A DNA stretch of 11,147 bases from Candidatus Bathyarchaeota archaeon (GCA_023144075.1 JAGLGJ010000022.1:1-11147); one strand, 5' to 3'. Positions 1-7,513 are shown, counted from the stretch's first letter. The notes: generated by a model from the sequence alone, not told the origin. Numbers and translations: made by a program.

Positions 1-173
1 GCATGCCTCTGAAACTCAACCAAACTGGAAGGAGTAACCTTCTCGAAACACTTTTTCCCATCTAGAAAAGTCAAATAGTCTAGAAGCATATTCAATCTAG
101 GGACATGACTCTTATGATCATAAGCCGCCAACCATCTGCGAAGAGCAGGATCAGACCCAAAATCGGAAGACAT
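1..173 (-). CDS. Partial N-terminus of a probable tyrosine recombinase / integrase-like protein
   Basis: The minus strand opens at ATG 173 and stays open for 57 codons to the window edge. No other ATG, GTG or TTG lies between this ATG and the in-frame stop upstream, so the start is well defined. The protein begins MSSDFGSDPALRRWLAAYD and continues through two predicted helices into TPSSLVEFQRH at residues 48-57. Helical residues 10-38 followed by an x-VTPSSLxEF turn resemble the SAM-like core-binding domain that precedes the catalytic domain of tyrosine recombinases of the XerC/D and archaeal integrase type. The catalytic R-H-R-Y residues would lie outside the window, so function cannot be confirmed. 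It is divergent from pyrE and shares a 101-base promoter region with it. It could instead be an unrelated helical protein. Confidence 0.45.
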   Translation of the reverse strand, partial: MSSDFGSDPALRRWLAAYDHKSHVPRLNMLLDYLTFLDGKKCFEKVTPSSLVEFQRH

Positions 174-200
174 GTCTATTATAGCCCAATAAATAATGAC

Positions 201-221
201 AATTCGTATATTTAACGAATT
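201..221. promoter_or_regulatory. Inverted repeat around a TATA-like box, candidate operator
   Basis: Arms AATTCGT (201-207) and ACGAATT (215-221) are perfect 7-base inverted repeats around a 7-base AT-only spacer. On the minus strand the spacer and inner bases read TAAATATA, a good archaeal TATA box about 37 bases before the ATG of the integrase-like gene. A dimeric repressor bound here would block TBP, so autoregulation of that gene is a reasonable inference. The site is also just upstream of the pyrE TATA box. The sequence is AT-rich, so a chance repeat is possible. Confidence 0.4.
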
Positions 222-238
222 TGAATGTTATGTATATG

Positions 239-245
239 TATAAAT
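239..245 (+). promoter_or_regulatory. Probable TATA box of pyrE
   Basis: TATAAAT lies with its centre about 33 bases before the pyrE ATG. Archaeal transcription usually starts roughly 25-27 bases downstream of the TATA centre, which gives a leader of only a few bases. This fits the absence of a convincing Shine-Dalgarno sequence before the ATG. Confidence 0.45.
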
Positions 246-274
246 GACTTGATGCTTAACTGGATTGACCTAAT

Positions 275-901
275 ATGAAAGGAAACAACGGTAAAGATGA
301 GGCTGACTTCTGCAGAATACTATTGAAAACTAATGCTCTAAGGTTTGGAGTATTCAAATTAACGAGTGGAAAACTAAGCTCTTACTATATTGATCTTCGG
401 GCTCTTCCGAGCTATCCAGAGTCTTTTAAGAAAGTGATGGAAATCTATGAAGCTTTACTGAAAAACACTGTTGGTTTAGATAAATTTGATAGAATCTCCT
501 GCGTTCCTACCTCAGGGCTTCTTTTCGCATCAGTTCTTGCATACTGTGTTTCAAAGCCTATCTTATACACAAGAAAAGAAAAGAGGACTCATGGACGAGA
601 AAGAAAGATCGAGGGCGAATTAAAGCCAGGAGACAATATCATCATCCTCGATGACCTTATAACATCTGGAAAAAGCCTTATCGAAGCCATAGAAGCAATA
701 AGAGCCGAAGGTGGGATAGTAAAAGACGCGTTAGTACTAATTGACAGGCAAGAGGGAGGAAAAAAGAATCTGAAAAAGGTTGGAGTCAATCTTCACTCAT
801 TTATGAACATCACTAAGATTGCTAATATACTCCACGAACAAGATGTGATTGAAGAAGAAAAATATAATGAGATAATTAAACAGTCCATTGATAATGAGTG
901 A
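275..901 (+). CDS. pyrE: Orotate phosphoribosyltransferase
   Basis: PyrE transfers the ribose-5-phosphate of PRPP to orotate to make orotidine 5'-monophosphate, the fifth step of de novo UMP synthesis, in the cytoplasm. At 208 residues it has the normal family length. Visible motifs are LTSGKLSSYYIDLR (29-42, orotate and PRPP contacts near the N-terminus), the loop VPTSGLLFAS (78-87), the flexible catalytic loop RKEKRTHG (100-107, lysines and histidine as in the family), the PRPP-binding motif ILDDLITSGKSL (124-135) and DRQEGG (157-162). It is the first gene of a two-gene plus-strand unit: its TGA overlaps the GTG of the tubulin-like gene. No pyrF or other pyrimidine gene is present in the window. 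The ATG has no clear Shine-Dalgarno but has a TATA box about 33 bases upstream, so a nearly leaderless transcript is likely. Confidence 0.93.
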   Translation: MKGNNGKDEADFCRILLKTNALRFGVFKLTSGKLSSYYIDLRALPSYPESFKKVMEIYEALLKNTVGLDKFDRISCVPTSGLLFASVLAYCVSKPILYTRKEKRTHGRERKIEGELKPGDNIIILDDLITSGKSLIEAIEAIRAEGGIVKDALVLIDRQEGGKKNLKKVGVNLHSFMNITKIANILHEQDVIEEEKYNEIIKQSIDNE

Positions 902-2274
902 CTAAGATGAGATTCCTTACCATAGGTTTAGGTCATTGCGGAGGAAAGATCGCAGATGATTTCAAAAGAGCAGCGATCGACAAGAAAGGCATGATAATGG
1001 ATGTCTGTGCAATAAACAGCGACATAGCTGATTTAGCAACACACAAAAATATTCCAGAAGATAACAAGTTACTTATCGGCAGTGGCAGAGGCGCAGCAAA
1101 GAATTGGAAGGAAGGGAAGGATGCGGCGTTACAAAGTGATACCAACATTAAATCTCTAATCTCAAAATTGTTAAGCGCAGATACAGATGTGATTCTACTA
1201 ACCTTGGGTGAGGGTGGAGGAACTGGATCTGGTGTAGCACCAACAATAGCCGAAATTATTAGCGACTTTGGAAAAACGTGTATATCCATAGTCACGCTGC
1301 CTTTTGAGACGGAATCAGTTAGATCTAAAGTAAACGCAGCTATGGGACTTGATATGTTGTATAGGCAAGAATCAGTTAAAGCAATAATATGTATTGAGAA
1401 TGATAAGCTAACCGCACATTATCCCAACAAATTGTTGACTGAGGCCTATGAAAAAGTCAATGAAATTGCAGTACAGACCTTTCTTGATTTGATAGATCTT
1501 GCCCGAATGCCCAGCAGAGCTGATAGAATTGATGAGTCAGAACTAGCATCAATATTTGAATATCCTGGCTTCGCGACCTTAGCAAATTTCAGAACTCAAG
1601 CAAACATGGTAGAAGATGTTGCTACAACTCTAAGGCGTAGCTGGGACTCTAGCCTTTTCGCGGAAGTTGATCCATCGACAGCATCTGGAGTAATATTTGG
1701 TGTTCAAGGGCCGACACACTTATTCACCACCATTCAAGTGGACGCAATTAGACGTGCTCTACACGAACTTCTTGCTGGAAAGGATGCAATGCTAGGAATA
1801 TATCCTTCAGAACATCTTAGATGGGCTTCATACATTGGTATTTTAACTGGTATGGATGTTCCAAAAAAGGTAAGCGCCCTTCTTAAAAAGGCCAAAGATG
1901 AATATCAGCAACATGAGACAATGCTGGAAGCAAAAGCCAAGTCCAAAAAAGAAGGTCTAGGATTCAGACTTGAGGAAGACCTATCTTTACAGAAACCCGG
2001 CCAAGTTCTGGCTAAACCCAAAATACAAAGAACCGACTTAGAAAAACTTGCAGATACTAATAGCAAAAGAGCAGATACTGATAAGAATATTCTGCAAGCC
2101 ATTGATATCATTAACTCAAAGAGAGGAGAAAGAATGACTTTGGAAGAACTCTCAGGATTACTACAAAATGAAGCAGATGCTGAGGACGAGCGTTCAGCGA
2201 TTTCCATGATCTTAGAGTTACAAAATCGTGGATATCTAGTGGAAGTAAAAAAGAATCTCTATCAGATAGCCTGA
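898..2274 (+). CDS. Divergent tubulin/FtsZ-superfamily GTPase with C-terminal winged-helix-like domain
   Basis: GTP-binding cytoskeletal fold of the tubulin/FtsZ/CetZ superfamily, 458 residues. Nucleotide-binding loops are clear: T1 GLGHCGG (10-16), AINSDIADL (38-46), GRGAAKNW then EGKDAA (63-77), the signature GEGGGTGSG (104-112), LPFETESV (134-141), ENDKL (167-171) and a helix EAYEKVNEIAV (182-192). The region where FtsZ carries the catalytic T7 loop reads PGFATLANFRTQANMVEDV (223-241) and lacks a clean NxDxxD pattern. T1 and the LLIG stretch (58-61) look more CetZ-like than FtsZ-like. Residues about 330-395 form a charged linker, and about 396-458 look like a winged helix (DKNILQAIDIINSKRG, MTLEELSGLL, ILELQNRGYLVEV). 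GTG 898 overlaps the pyrE stop by four bases; ATG 907 (residue 4), preceded by GAGTG, is an equally good start. Polymerisation and cellular role are unknown. Confidence 0.85.
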   Translation: MTKMRFLTIGLGHCGGKIADDFKRAAIDKKGMIMDVCAINSDIADLATHKNIPEDNKLLIGSGRGAAKNWKEGKDAALQSDTNIKSLISKLLSADTDVILLTLGEGGGTGSGVAPTIAEIISDFGKTCISIVTLPFETESVRSKVNAAMGLDMLYRQESVKAIICIENDKLTAHYPNKLLTEAYEKVNEIAVQTFLDLIDLARMPSRADRIDESELASIFEYPGFATLANFRTQANMVEDVATTLRRSWDSSLFAEVDPSTASGVIFGVQGPTHLFTTIQVDAIRRALHELLAGKDAMLGIYPSEHLRWASYIGILTGMDVPKKVSALLKKAKDEYQQHETMLEAKAKSKKEGLGFRLEEDLSLQKPGQVLAKPKIQRTDLEKLADTNSKRADTDKNILQAIDIINSKRGERMTLEELSGLLQNEADAEDERSAISMILELQNRGYLVEVKKNLYQIA

Positions 2275-2300
2275 TCGATACTAAATATAAATCAAATTTC

Positions 2301-3548
2301 TTATTGAATTGGTCTAAATAATATTATGTCTACTTCCTGATTTTCATCTATCCCATCAATGTCTTCTGGGATTATCAATAATCCATTGGCATGGATCATG
2401 CTTGATAAAATTCCAGATCCTGTCGTTCTCACTGGTTCAGCAACATATTTTCCATGAGTATCAGAAACCTTCACTCTTACGAAACTACGCATTCCAACAT
2501 TTGATGCTATTCTTCTAGTAACCCTAGCTCGTACCCGAGGCTCCAACTCATATGTGGAGCCTAGCATCTTTGCAATTAATGGTCTGGCAAAAACATAAAA
2601 ACCGATCATTGCTGCAACAGGATAACCTGACAAACTAATTATTGGTTTATTGTCGATGGAAGCCAGTGAAGTAGGTCTTCCAGGTTTTATTGCGACTCCA
2701 TGAACTATGACCCCAGGATCTCCCAATGAATCAATTGCTTTAACTGTAAAATCAAAGAGACCTGCAGAGGTACCGCCAGTAACAATAAGTATGTCAATTT
2801 TTTCAAGCGATTCGCTAATTTTTTCCCTTAAATGTTCATACTCATCTTTAACCAAACCTAAAAGAACAGGTTCAGCTCCAATATCAATAGTCATCGCTGC
2901 TAGGACAAGACTATTAATTTCTACGATCTTTCCTTCTTGATTGTTGGAATCTAGAGATGTGAGCTCACTTCCTGTAGAAAGGATCCCAATTTTCGGTTTT
3001 TTAAATACTTCAACGGATCTGATTTTGAGGGCTCCCAACATACCAATATCTTGTGGTTTCAGTTTCATTCCTTTCTTCAAAATTGGTTCTCCTTGGTTGA
3101 CATCTTCGCCTTTCCAAGACACATCTTCGCCTGGAGGTACAGATTTGCATATTTGGATCATACCAGGCTGAACCACATCTGTATATTCTACCATAATCAC
3201 AGCATCAGATCCTTTTGGTATTGGAGCTCCAGTCAGAACATAAGTGGTCTCACCAGAAGTAATAGTGAAATCCGAATTAGTGATTTTTGATTTCAAACGA
3301 AGAAGTATTGGATTGCTTGGTGAGGCATTGAATGTGTCTATCGCAGATACTGCGTAGCCATCTACAGCAGATTGATTATTCTGAGGAAGATCATATTTTG
3401 CTTTAATATCGCATACGAGAACTCTGTTAAAAGCGCTTTTGATTGGTAGAATTTCGGAATCAAGAATATCCATTCTAATTGATCCGTAAAGCATCTCCAA
3501 AGCTTTATCAATTTTTACCATCTTACTAGATTTTATGGGTGATGTCAT
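2301..3548 (-). CDS. moeA: Molybdopterin molybdotransferase MoeA (molybdenum or tungsten cofactor insertion)
   Basis: MoeA inserts molybdate or tungstate into adenylated molybdopterin to complete the metal cofactor. The 415-residue length is normal. Motifs in order: QSAVDGYAV (59-67, family consensus SAMDGYA), LTGAPIPKGSDAVI (105-118), WKGEDV (145-150), LSTGSEL (190-196), VTGGTSAGLFDFT (256-268, with the aspartate of the MoCF_biosynth domain), IKPGRPT (287-293) and SGYPVAA (307-313), followed by a C-terminal beta domain (about 336-413). It is the third minus-strand gene after the aldolase and the aldehyde oxidoreductase, separated from the latter by 97 bases, so it may have its own promoter as well. 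The neighbour is a tungsto/molybdopterin enzyme, so supply of its cofactor is the likely role. Whether it handles W or Mo cannot be read from the sequence. It converges tail-to-tail on the tubulin-like gene with 26 bases between. Confidence 0.93.
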   Translation of the reverse strand: MTSPIKSSKMVKIDKALEMLYGSIRMDILDSEILPIKSAFNRVLVCDIKAKYDLPQNNQSAVDGYAVSAIDTFNASPSNPILLRLKSKITNSDFTITSGETTYVLTGAPIPKGSDAVIMVEYTDVVQPGMIQICKSVPPGEDVSWKGEDVNQGEPILKKGMKLKPQDIGMLGALKIRSVEVFKKPKIGILSTGSELTSLDSNNQEGKIVEINSLVLAAMTIDIGAEPVLLGLVKDEYEHLREKISESLEKIDILIVTGGTSAGLFDFTVKAIDSLGDPGVIVHGVAIKPGRPTSLASIDNKPIISLSGYPVAAMIGFYVFARPLIAKMLGSTYELEPRVRARVTRRIASNVGMRSFVRVKVSDTHGKYVAEPVRTTGSGILSSMIHANGLLIIPEDIDGIDENQEVDIILFRPIQ

Positions 3549-3645
3549 GTTGAATTCTTTTTCCTGTTCATGGTTGAATTAGTTTTGTATAGATGCTTAT
3601 GTTTCTTAGTTCAATTTGTATCGTATCGTTCATAGATGGTATATG

Positions 3646-5502
3646 CTAACGATTTAATCGAGGAATTGTGGATGAAAGATTCAATTCATTTAATTTTTCT
3701 TCTTTTGGGATACCATTTTCAGTCCACCCTCTTTCTTCATAATATTTATTGAGCATTAATTCGAGTTCCACAATTTGTCCTTTACTTCCGCCATCGTTAA
3801 GAGGTTCTTCTAGAAATCGTTTCGGAAGTGTATCATCTGATCTAGTTGCCCCACAAGTTATGTTAAACACTCTTTTCAAATTGTAAGTTCTTTCACCAAC
3901 TTTTAGGAATTCATCCAATTTCATGTCCCAACCTGTAACCATATTCAGCATTGAAAGAACTGATGCAGGTGGGAGAAATACAAATTTACACATAATTAAG
4001 GAGTCCATTATATCATGCCAGTTCTGGACTGCTATTACCGGAAAAGCTTTGTCATCAGTCGTGAAGCGTTCATATCTCTTATGGATACCTAGGTCTGGTA
4101 TCCTCTCTCCTTGTTCAATATGATAGACTAGACCTCTAAGGTGGCATGCACCTCTGTGAGATGTTGCATATTGTAGTCCAAGCCCTTTGAATGCTCTAGG
4201 ATCGTGCATAGGTATTTCCAAACCTTTGACATGAAGGGCAAATTCTTCCGCTTCTTTATCAATTTCTTTTGCAGCTCGTTTGACGCCTTTCGCTAGGATT
4301 TTTCCGAATCCTTTTGTCTTTCCAATTTGGTGTAGTGTATTAATTATGGCTTCACCGCTCCCCCATTCCAATGTGATGTCTTTCATATTCTCTTTGGAGA
4401 TCAAACGTTTTTCGTAACATTCCATTGCGAAGGCTATCACGCTTCCAGAAGATATTGTGTCCATCCCATATCTATTGCACAACTCGTTACCAGCGGCAAT
4501 GATGTTCAAGTCATCATTAAGACAAAGTGCTCCTAAGGAGGCGCATGTCTCATATTCTGGACCCGACCCTTCTTCTCTTGTACCAGATTTGTCTGCAGTT
4601 ATGTGTCTGCCACATGCTATGATGCATCGATAGCATGCCCATTGTTTCTTTAGAATGGATTTTGCCATAGCTTCACCACTGATTTTTTCTACGCCCTCTG
4701 TCCAAGAACCTTTATTGAAATATTTTATCGGGACATCTCCGTATTCGTGCATCATGGTCATGATTCCATCAGTGCCATAAGAAGAATATATTTGGGCAGT
4801 TGGATGAGATCTGATTGTTACATAGATTCTTCGAAGAAACTCATTTAACATTTCATTTCTAGCAGCTGGGATTACATTAATTTTCGTCCCCCTAACGGCT
4901 ATTGCTTTGAGATTTTTAGATCCCATAACTGTTCCAACACCGCATCTGCCTGCGGCACGTCCTGAGTCGTTCATGATTGATGCAAATAGGACGCCATTCT
5001 CTCCAGCTTGCCCAATGGATGCAACCTTAAGGGATTGATCTTCTAATTCATCTTTGAGATATTCTTCTGTTTGATAAGTGTCTGCTCCCCATAATTTTGA
5101 AGCATTTCTTAGTTCTATTTTCCCATCGATTATTGATAGGTATACTGGGCTGTCCGATCTTCCTTTGATGATTATCCCATCATACCCAGAGAATTTTAAT
5201 TCTGGTCCCCAAAATCCCGCTGCATGTGATTCTGCCCATAACCCTGTAAGTGGAGATTTTGTACATACACAATATCTTCCACAAGATGGAGAAGCGGTTC
5301 CTGTTAATGGACCAGTCATGAATAATAAAATGTTTTCAGGAGATAGTGGGTCGACCGATGGATCTAATTCATCAAAGATGATTTTGGCCGCTAAGCCACT
5401 GCCGCCAATATATTCTTTCAAATCATACTTGTCAAGGTTCTCAGTAAATATTCTTGATTCGGTGAGATTTACTCGAATTAACTTGTTTATGTGTCCAAAC
5501 AT
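3646..5502 (-). CDS. Aldehyde:ferredoxin oxidoreductase (tungsten-pterin enzyme)
   Basis: Family enzymes oxidise aldehydes to carboxylic acids with ferredoxin as electron acceptor, using a tungsten bis-pterin and a 4Fe-4S cluster, in the cytoplasm. The 618 residues match the usual length (about 600-620). The N-terminal domain opens HINKLIRVNLTE and has YIGGSGLAAK (31-40) and GPLTGTASPSCGR (64-76). AGRCGVGTVMGSKNLKA (184-200) is the classic pterin-contact region. The cluster cysteines are C290-x2-C293-x3-C297 plus C505, the last in DSLIMCKF (500-507). GPEYETCASLG (314-324) and NRYGMDTISSG (343-353) are further cofactor motifs. All four cluster cysteines are present, so it should be functional. 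It starts 13 bases after the aldolase stop on the same strand, so the two are probably cotranscribed. The substrate cannot be told from sequence; subfamilies (AOR, FOR, GOR-like) need a tree. Confidence 0.93.
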   Translation of the reverse strand: MFGHINKLIRVNLTESRIFTENLDKYDLKEYIGGSGLAAKIIFDELDPSVDPLSPENILLFMTGPLTGTASPSCGRYCVCTKSPLTGLWAESHAAGFWGPELKFSGYDGIIIKGRSDSPVYLSIIDGKIELRNASKLWGADTYQTEEYLKDELEDQSLKVASIGQAGENGVLFASIMNDSGRAAGRCGVGTVMGSKNLKAIAVRGTKINVIPAARNEMLNEFLRRIYVTIRSHPTAQIYSSYGTDGIMTMMHEYGDVPIKYFNKGSWTEGVEKISGEAMAKSILKKQWACYRCIIACGRHITADKSGTREEGSGPEYETCASLGALCLNDDLNIIAAGNELCNRYGMDTISSGSVIAFAMECYEKRLISKENMKDITLEWGSGEAIINTLHQIGKTKGFGKILAKGVKRAAKEIDKEAEEFALHVKGLEIPMHDPRAFKGLGLQYATSHRGACHLRGLVYHIEQGERIPDLGIHKRYERFTTDDKAFPVIAVQNWHDIMDSLIMCKFVFLPPASVLSMLNMVTGWDMKLDEFLKVGERTYNLKRVFNITCGATRSDDTLPKRFLEEPLNDGGSKGQIVELELMLNKYYEERGWTENGIPKEEKLNELNLSSTIPRLNR

Positions 5503-5515
5503 CGTTTGAATACCA

Positions 5516-6181
5516 TCATATTTTATAGAGTTTCTTAATCAACTCTATTTGGTCTGAAGGAATCTCCTCAGGAGGCCCAAAAGTGCTTGCGACAAACGTC
5601 ATTATGGCCGCCTCTTCAAGGATCTCAACAGTAGATAGGGCTTCGATGAGGTCAAAACCAACAGTTATGACTCCATGGTTTTGAAGAATCACTGCTCTCT
5701 TACCAAGAATGGCATCTCCTACTTGATTGCCCAATTCCTCTGTTCCTGGATATTTGAAGGGTAAAATGGGTACATCAGCCAATATGGTTGCAGCTTCTAA
5801 TGTAATTGGTCGAAGTTTCACATTGGCCAATGCGAGACCCATAGTGAAAGGACTATGAGTGTGTAATATGGCGTTAACATCGGTTCTCTTCTTATAAATC
5901 GCTGTGTGAAAATACCATTCAATTGATGGTTTGAAAATTCCTTCAATAATTTTACCCTCGAGATCTATCTTTATTAAATCTGAAGGATTAAGGTCTGGCT
6001 TGTAAAGCCCACTAGGAGTAATCCATACTTTTTCTTCTCCCATTTGTCGGGCACTTGCGTTTCCACCTACACCCGTCATAAGACCTCTACTATGAAGAGA
6101 TTTCATGCAATCTATAATCTGTTTTTTCAGGATTTCTTCATCTAGATTGATGCCCATGTTATTCACGAACCAACTTTTCAT
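5516..6181 (-). CDS. Class II aldolase, fuculose-1-phosphate aldolase-like
   Basis: Zinc-dependent class II aldolase/adducin-family protein of 221 residues, the normal size for L-fuculose-1-phosphate aldolase relatives. These cleave or form a bond between dihydroxyacetone phosphate and an aldehyde. Motifs: TGVGGNASAR (36-45, phosphate-binding GN-x-S), ITPSGLY (54-60), PSIEW (85-89, glutamate at the catalytic position), zinc ligands H107 and H109 in LHTHSPF, and H169 in LQNHG (166-170). Known archaeal relatives make fuculose-1-phosphate from lactaldehyde and DHAP, and others split methylthioribulose- or deoxyribulose-phosphates to DHAP and an aldehyde; the sequence alone does not choose. It is first in the minus-strand cluster and is followed closely by an aldehyde oxidoreductase, which suggests the released aldehyde is oxidised next. 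Met9 is an alternative start. No Shine-Dalgarno is seen. Confidence 0.88.
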   Translation of the reverse strand: MKSWFVNNMGINLDEEILKKQIIDCMKSLHSRGLMTGVGGNASARQMGEEKVWITPSGLYKPDLNPSDLIKIDLEGKIIEGIFKPSIEWYFHTAIYKKRTDVNAILHTHSPFTMGLALANVKLRPITLEAATILADVPILPFKYPGTEELGNQVGDAILGKRAVILQNHGVITVGFDLIEALSTVEILEEAAIMTFVASTFGPPEEIPSDQIELIKKLYKI

Positions 6182-6210
6182 TAGTGCTTATTACTAGATA
6201 ATTAGTTTCA

Positions 6211-6220
6211 TTTTGTACAA
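6211..6220 (-). promoter_or_regulatory. Possible TATA-like element of the aldolase-oxidoreductase cluster
   Basis: The minus strand reads TTGTACAAAA, centred about 34 bases before the aldolase ATG, the same geometry as at pyrE. The ATG has no Shine-Dalgarno, in keeping with a short leader. The match to a TATA box is only moderate. Confidence 0.3.
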
Positions 6221-6299
6221 ATCTTCCATATCGATTTACATTGTAATCTTATCGATAGATTGAAATTCTTCTTTTCATTCTAACAGAGTTCGATTCGCA

Positions 6300-7475
6300 T
6301 TGACTGAAAAACCTTTGGCTGCAATAATATCTGCTGGGCTTTCAAAATTTGGAAAATTAGATGGGCTTTCTGCTAGAGAAATTTTTGCTTATGCTGCAAA
6401 AGAAGCGTTCGAAAAATGTCCAAATCTTGATCCAAAGAAAGATGTCAAGGGATTATATCTGGGTCACATGTCAGAATCCGCAGAACATCAAGGCCATACA
6501 GGACCTATGGTGGCAGATTGGATAGGACTCAATCCTATGCCTGCTGTAAGGTTTGAAAACGCATGTGCATCATCTGGTGTTGCTTTAAGATGTGGTATCC
6601 AAGCAATTAAATCAGGATTTGCAGATGTAATTATGGTCGGTGGCGTTGAGAAACTAACACATTTAGCAACCTCTGATGCGACCGAATATCTTGCTCTTTC
6701 TGCGGATAACTTTTTCGAACAATGGCATGGATTTACATTCCCAGGATTATTTGCTTTGATAGCAAGAGCCCATATGCATGAATATGATACTACAGGAGAG
6801 CATTTAGCTATGATTGCAGTGAAGAATCATCATAATGGCTCATTAAACCCAAAAGCCCAGATGCAAAAAGAAATTACTATCGAACAAGCAATGACGTCAA
6901 GAGTAGTCGCTTCACCATTGAAACTCTTCGACTGTTCTCTTATCTCAGATGGTGCATCATGTGTGATCCTTACAAAACCCGAGCTAGCAAAGAGATTTTC
7001 TGATAACCCCATATACATAAAGGGGAGTGGTCAAGCAAGTGATACTATCGGACTTTATGAAAGAGATGATCTAACTTCACTGAATGCTGTAGCATTAGCT
7101 GCACGAGAAGCTTACGAAATGTCTGGAATGAAACCAAAAGATATTGATGTTGCCGAGGTTCACGATTGTTTTACAATTGCAGAGTTAATTATCAGTGAGG
7201 ATGTTGGATTCTGCAAGAAAGGTGATGGAGGCAAACTAGTTCAATCAGGTGATACTGCAATTGGTGGGAACATTCCCATTAATACAAGTGGTGGGTTAAA
7301 ATCAAAGGGGCATCCCGTTGGTGCGACAGGTGTGGCTCAAGCATATGAAATATTTTTGCAGCTTACAGGACAAGCCGGGGCACGTCAAGTAAATGATGCT
7401 GAAATAGGTCTCACTCTGAATCTTGGAGGGCATGGGTCCACGGCCGTAGCTCATGTTTATAGCAACACAATATAG
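6300..7475 (+). CDS. Archaeal thiolase (acetyl-CoA acetyltransferase / SCP-x type)
   Basis: Thiolases join two acetyl-CoA to acetoacetyl-CoA or split 3-ketoacyl-CoA. The 391 residues carry the nucleophile C89 in ENACASSG (86-93), EVHDCFT (286-292, with H288), and GGLKSKGHPVGATG (331-344, with H338). The C-terminal LNLGGHGS (373-380) has no second active-site cysteine, as in SCP-x-type and archaeal thiolases rather than bacterial biosynthetic thiolases. The start is TTG 6300; the next in-frame ATG would remove 56 residues including conserved N-terminal sequence, so TTG is preferred although no strong Shine-Dalgarno precedes it. It is followed 38 bases later by a DUF35 gene, its usual partner. 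A role in the mevalonate pathway is likely if an HMG-CoA synthase lies elsewhere; fatty- or branched-acid degradation is the alternative. It is divergent from the aldolase gene. Confidence 0.92.
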   Translation: MTEKPLAAIISAGLSKFGKLDGLSAREIFAYAAKEAFEKCPNLDPKKDVKGLYLGHMSESAEHQGHTGPMVADWIGLNPMPAVRFENACASSGVALRCGIQAIKSGFADVIMVGGVEKLTHLATSDATEYLALSADNFFEQWHGFTFPGLFALIARAHMHEYDTTGEHLAMIAVKNHHNGSLNPKAQMQKEITIEQAMTSRVVASPLKLFDCSLISDGASCVILTKPELAKRFSDNPIYIKGSGQASDTIGLYERDDLTSLNAVALAAREAYEMSGMKPKDIDVAEVHDCFTIAELIISEDVGFCKKGDGGKLVQSGDTAIGGNIPINTSGGLKSKGHPVGATGVAQAYEIFLQLTGQAGARQVNDAEIGLTLNLGGHGSTAVAHVYSNTI

Positions 7476-7497
7476 ACACAAGATTCCAATTAAGTAC

Positions 7498-7504
7498 AAA
7501 GGAG
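7498..7504 (+). promoter_or_regulatory. Shine-Dalgarno that fixes the TTG start of the DUF35 gene
   Basis: AAAGGAG lies nine bases before TTG 7514 and is a strong match to the 16S rRNA anti-SD. It supports an unusual TTG start and translation of the DUF35 gene from a polycistronic thiolase message. Confidence 0.65.
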
Positions 7505-7513
7505 TTAGAGAGT

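Noticed and set aside
2707..3290. Three overlapping plus-strand open frames opposite moeA
   Set aside because: They lie wholly within the well-supported moeA gene on the other strand and show no recognisable protein features.
3545..3571. Eight-codon minus-strand frame (starting MNRKK) just before moeA, with its TGA overlapping the moeA ATG
   Set aside because: It resembles a leader peptide with coupled translation, but it is too short to judge, has no clear ribosome binding site, and can arise by chance in AT-rich DNA.
5078..5509. 143-codon plus-strand open frame opposite the aldehyde oxidoreductase
   Set aside because: It mirrors the conserved N-terminal part of the oxidoreductase, has no motif of its own, and is best explained as a shadow frame.
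6193..6206. Short inverted repeat ACTA...TAGT before the aldolase start
   Set aside because: The arms are only four bases in AT-rich DNA, which is expected by chance.
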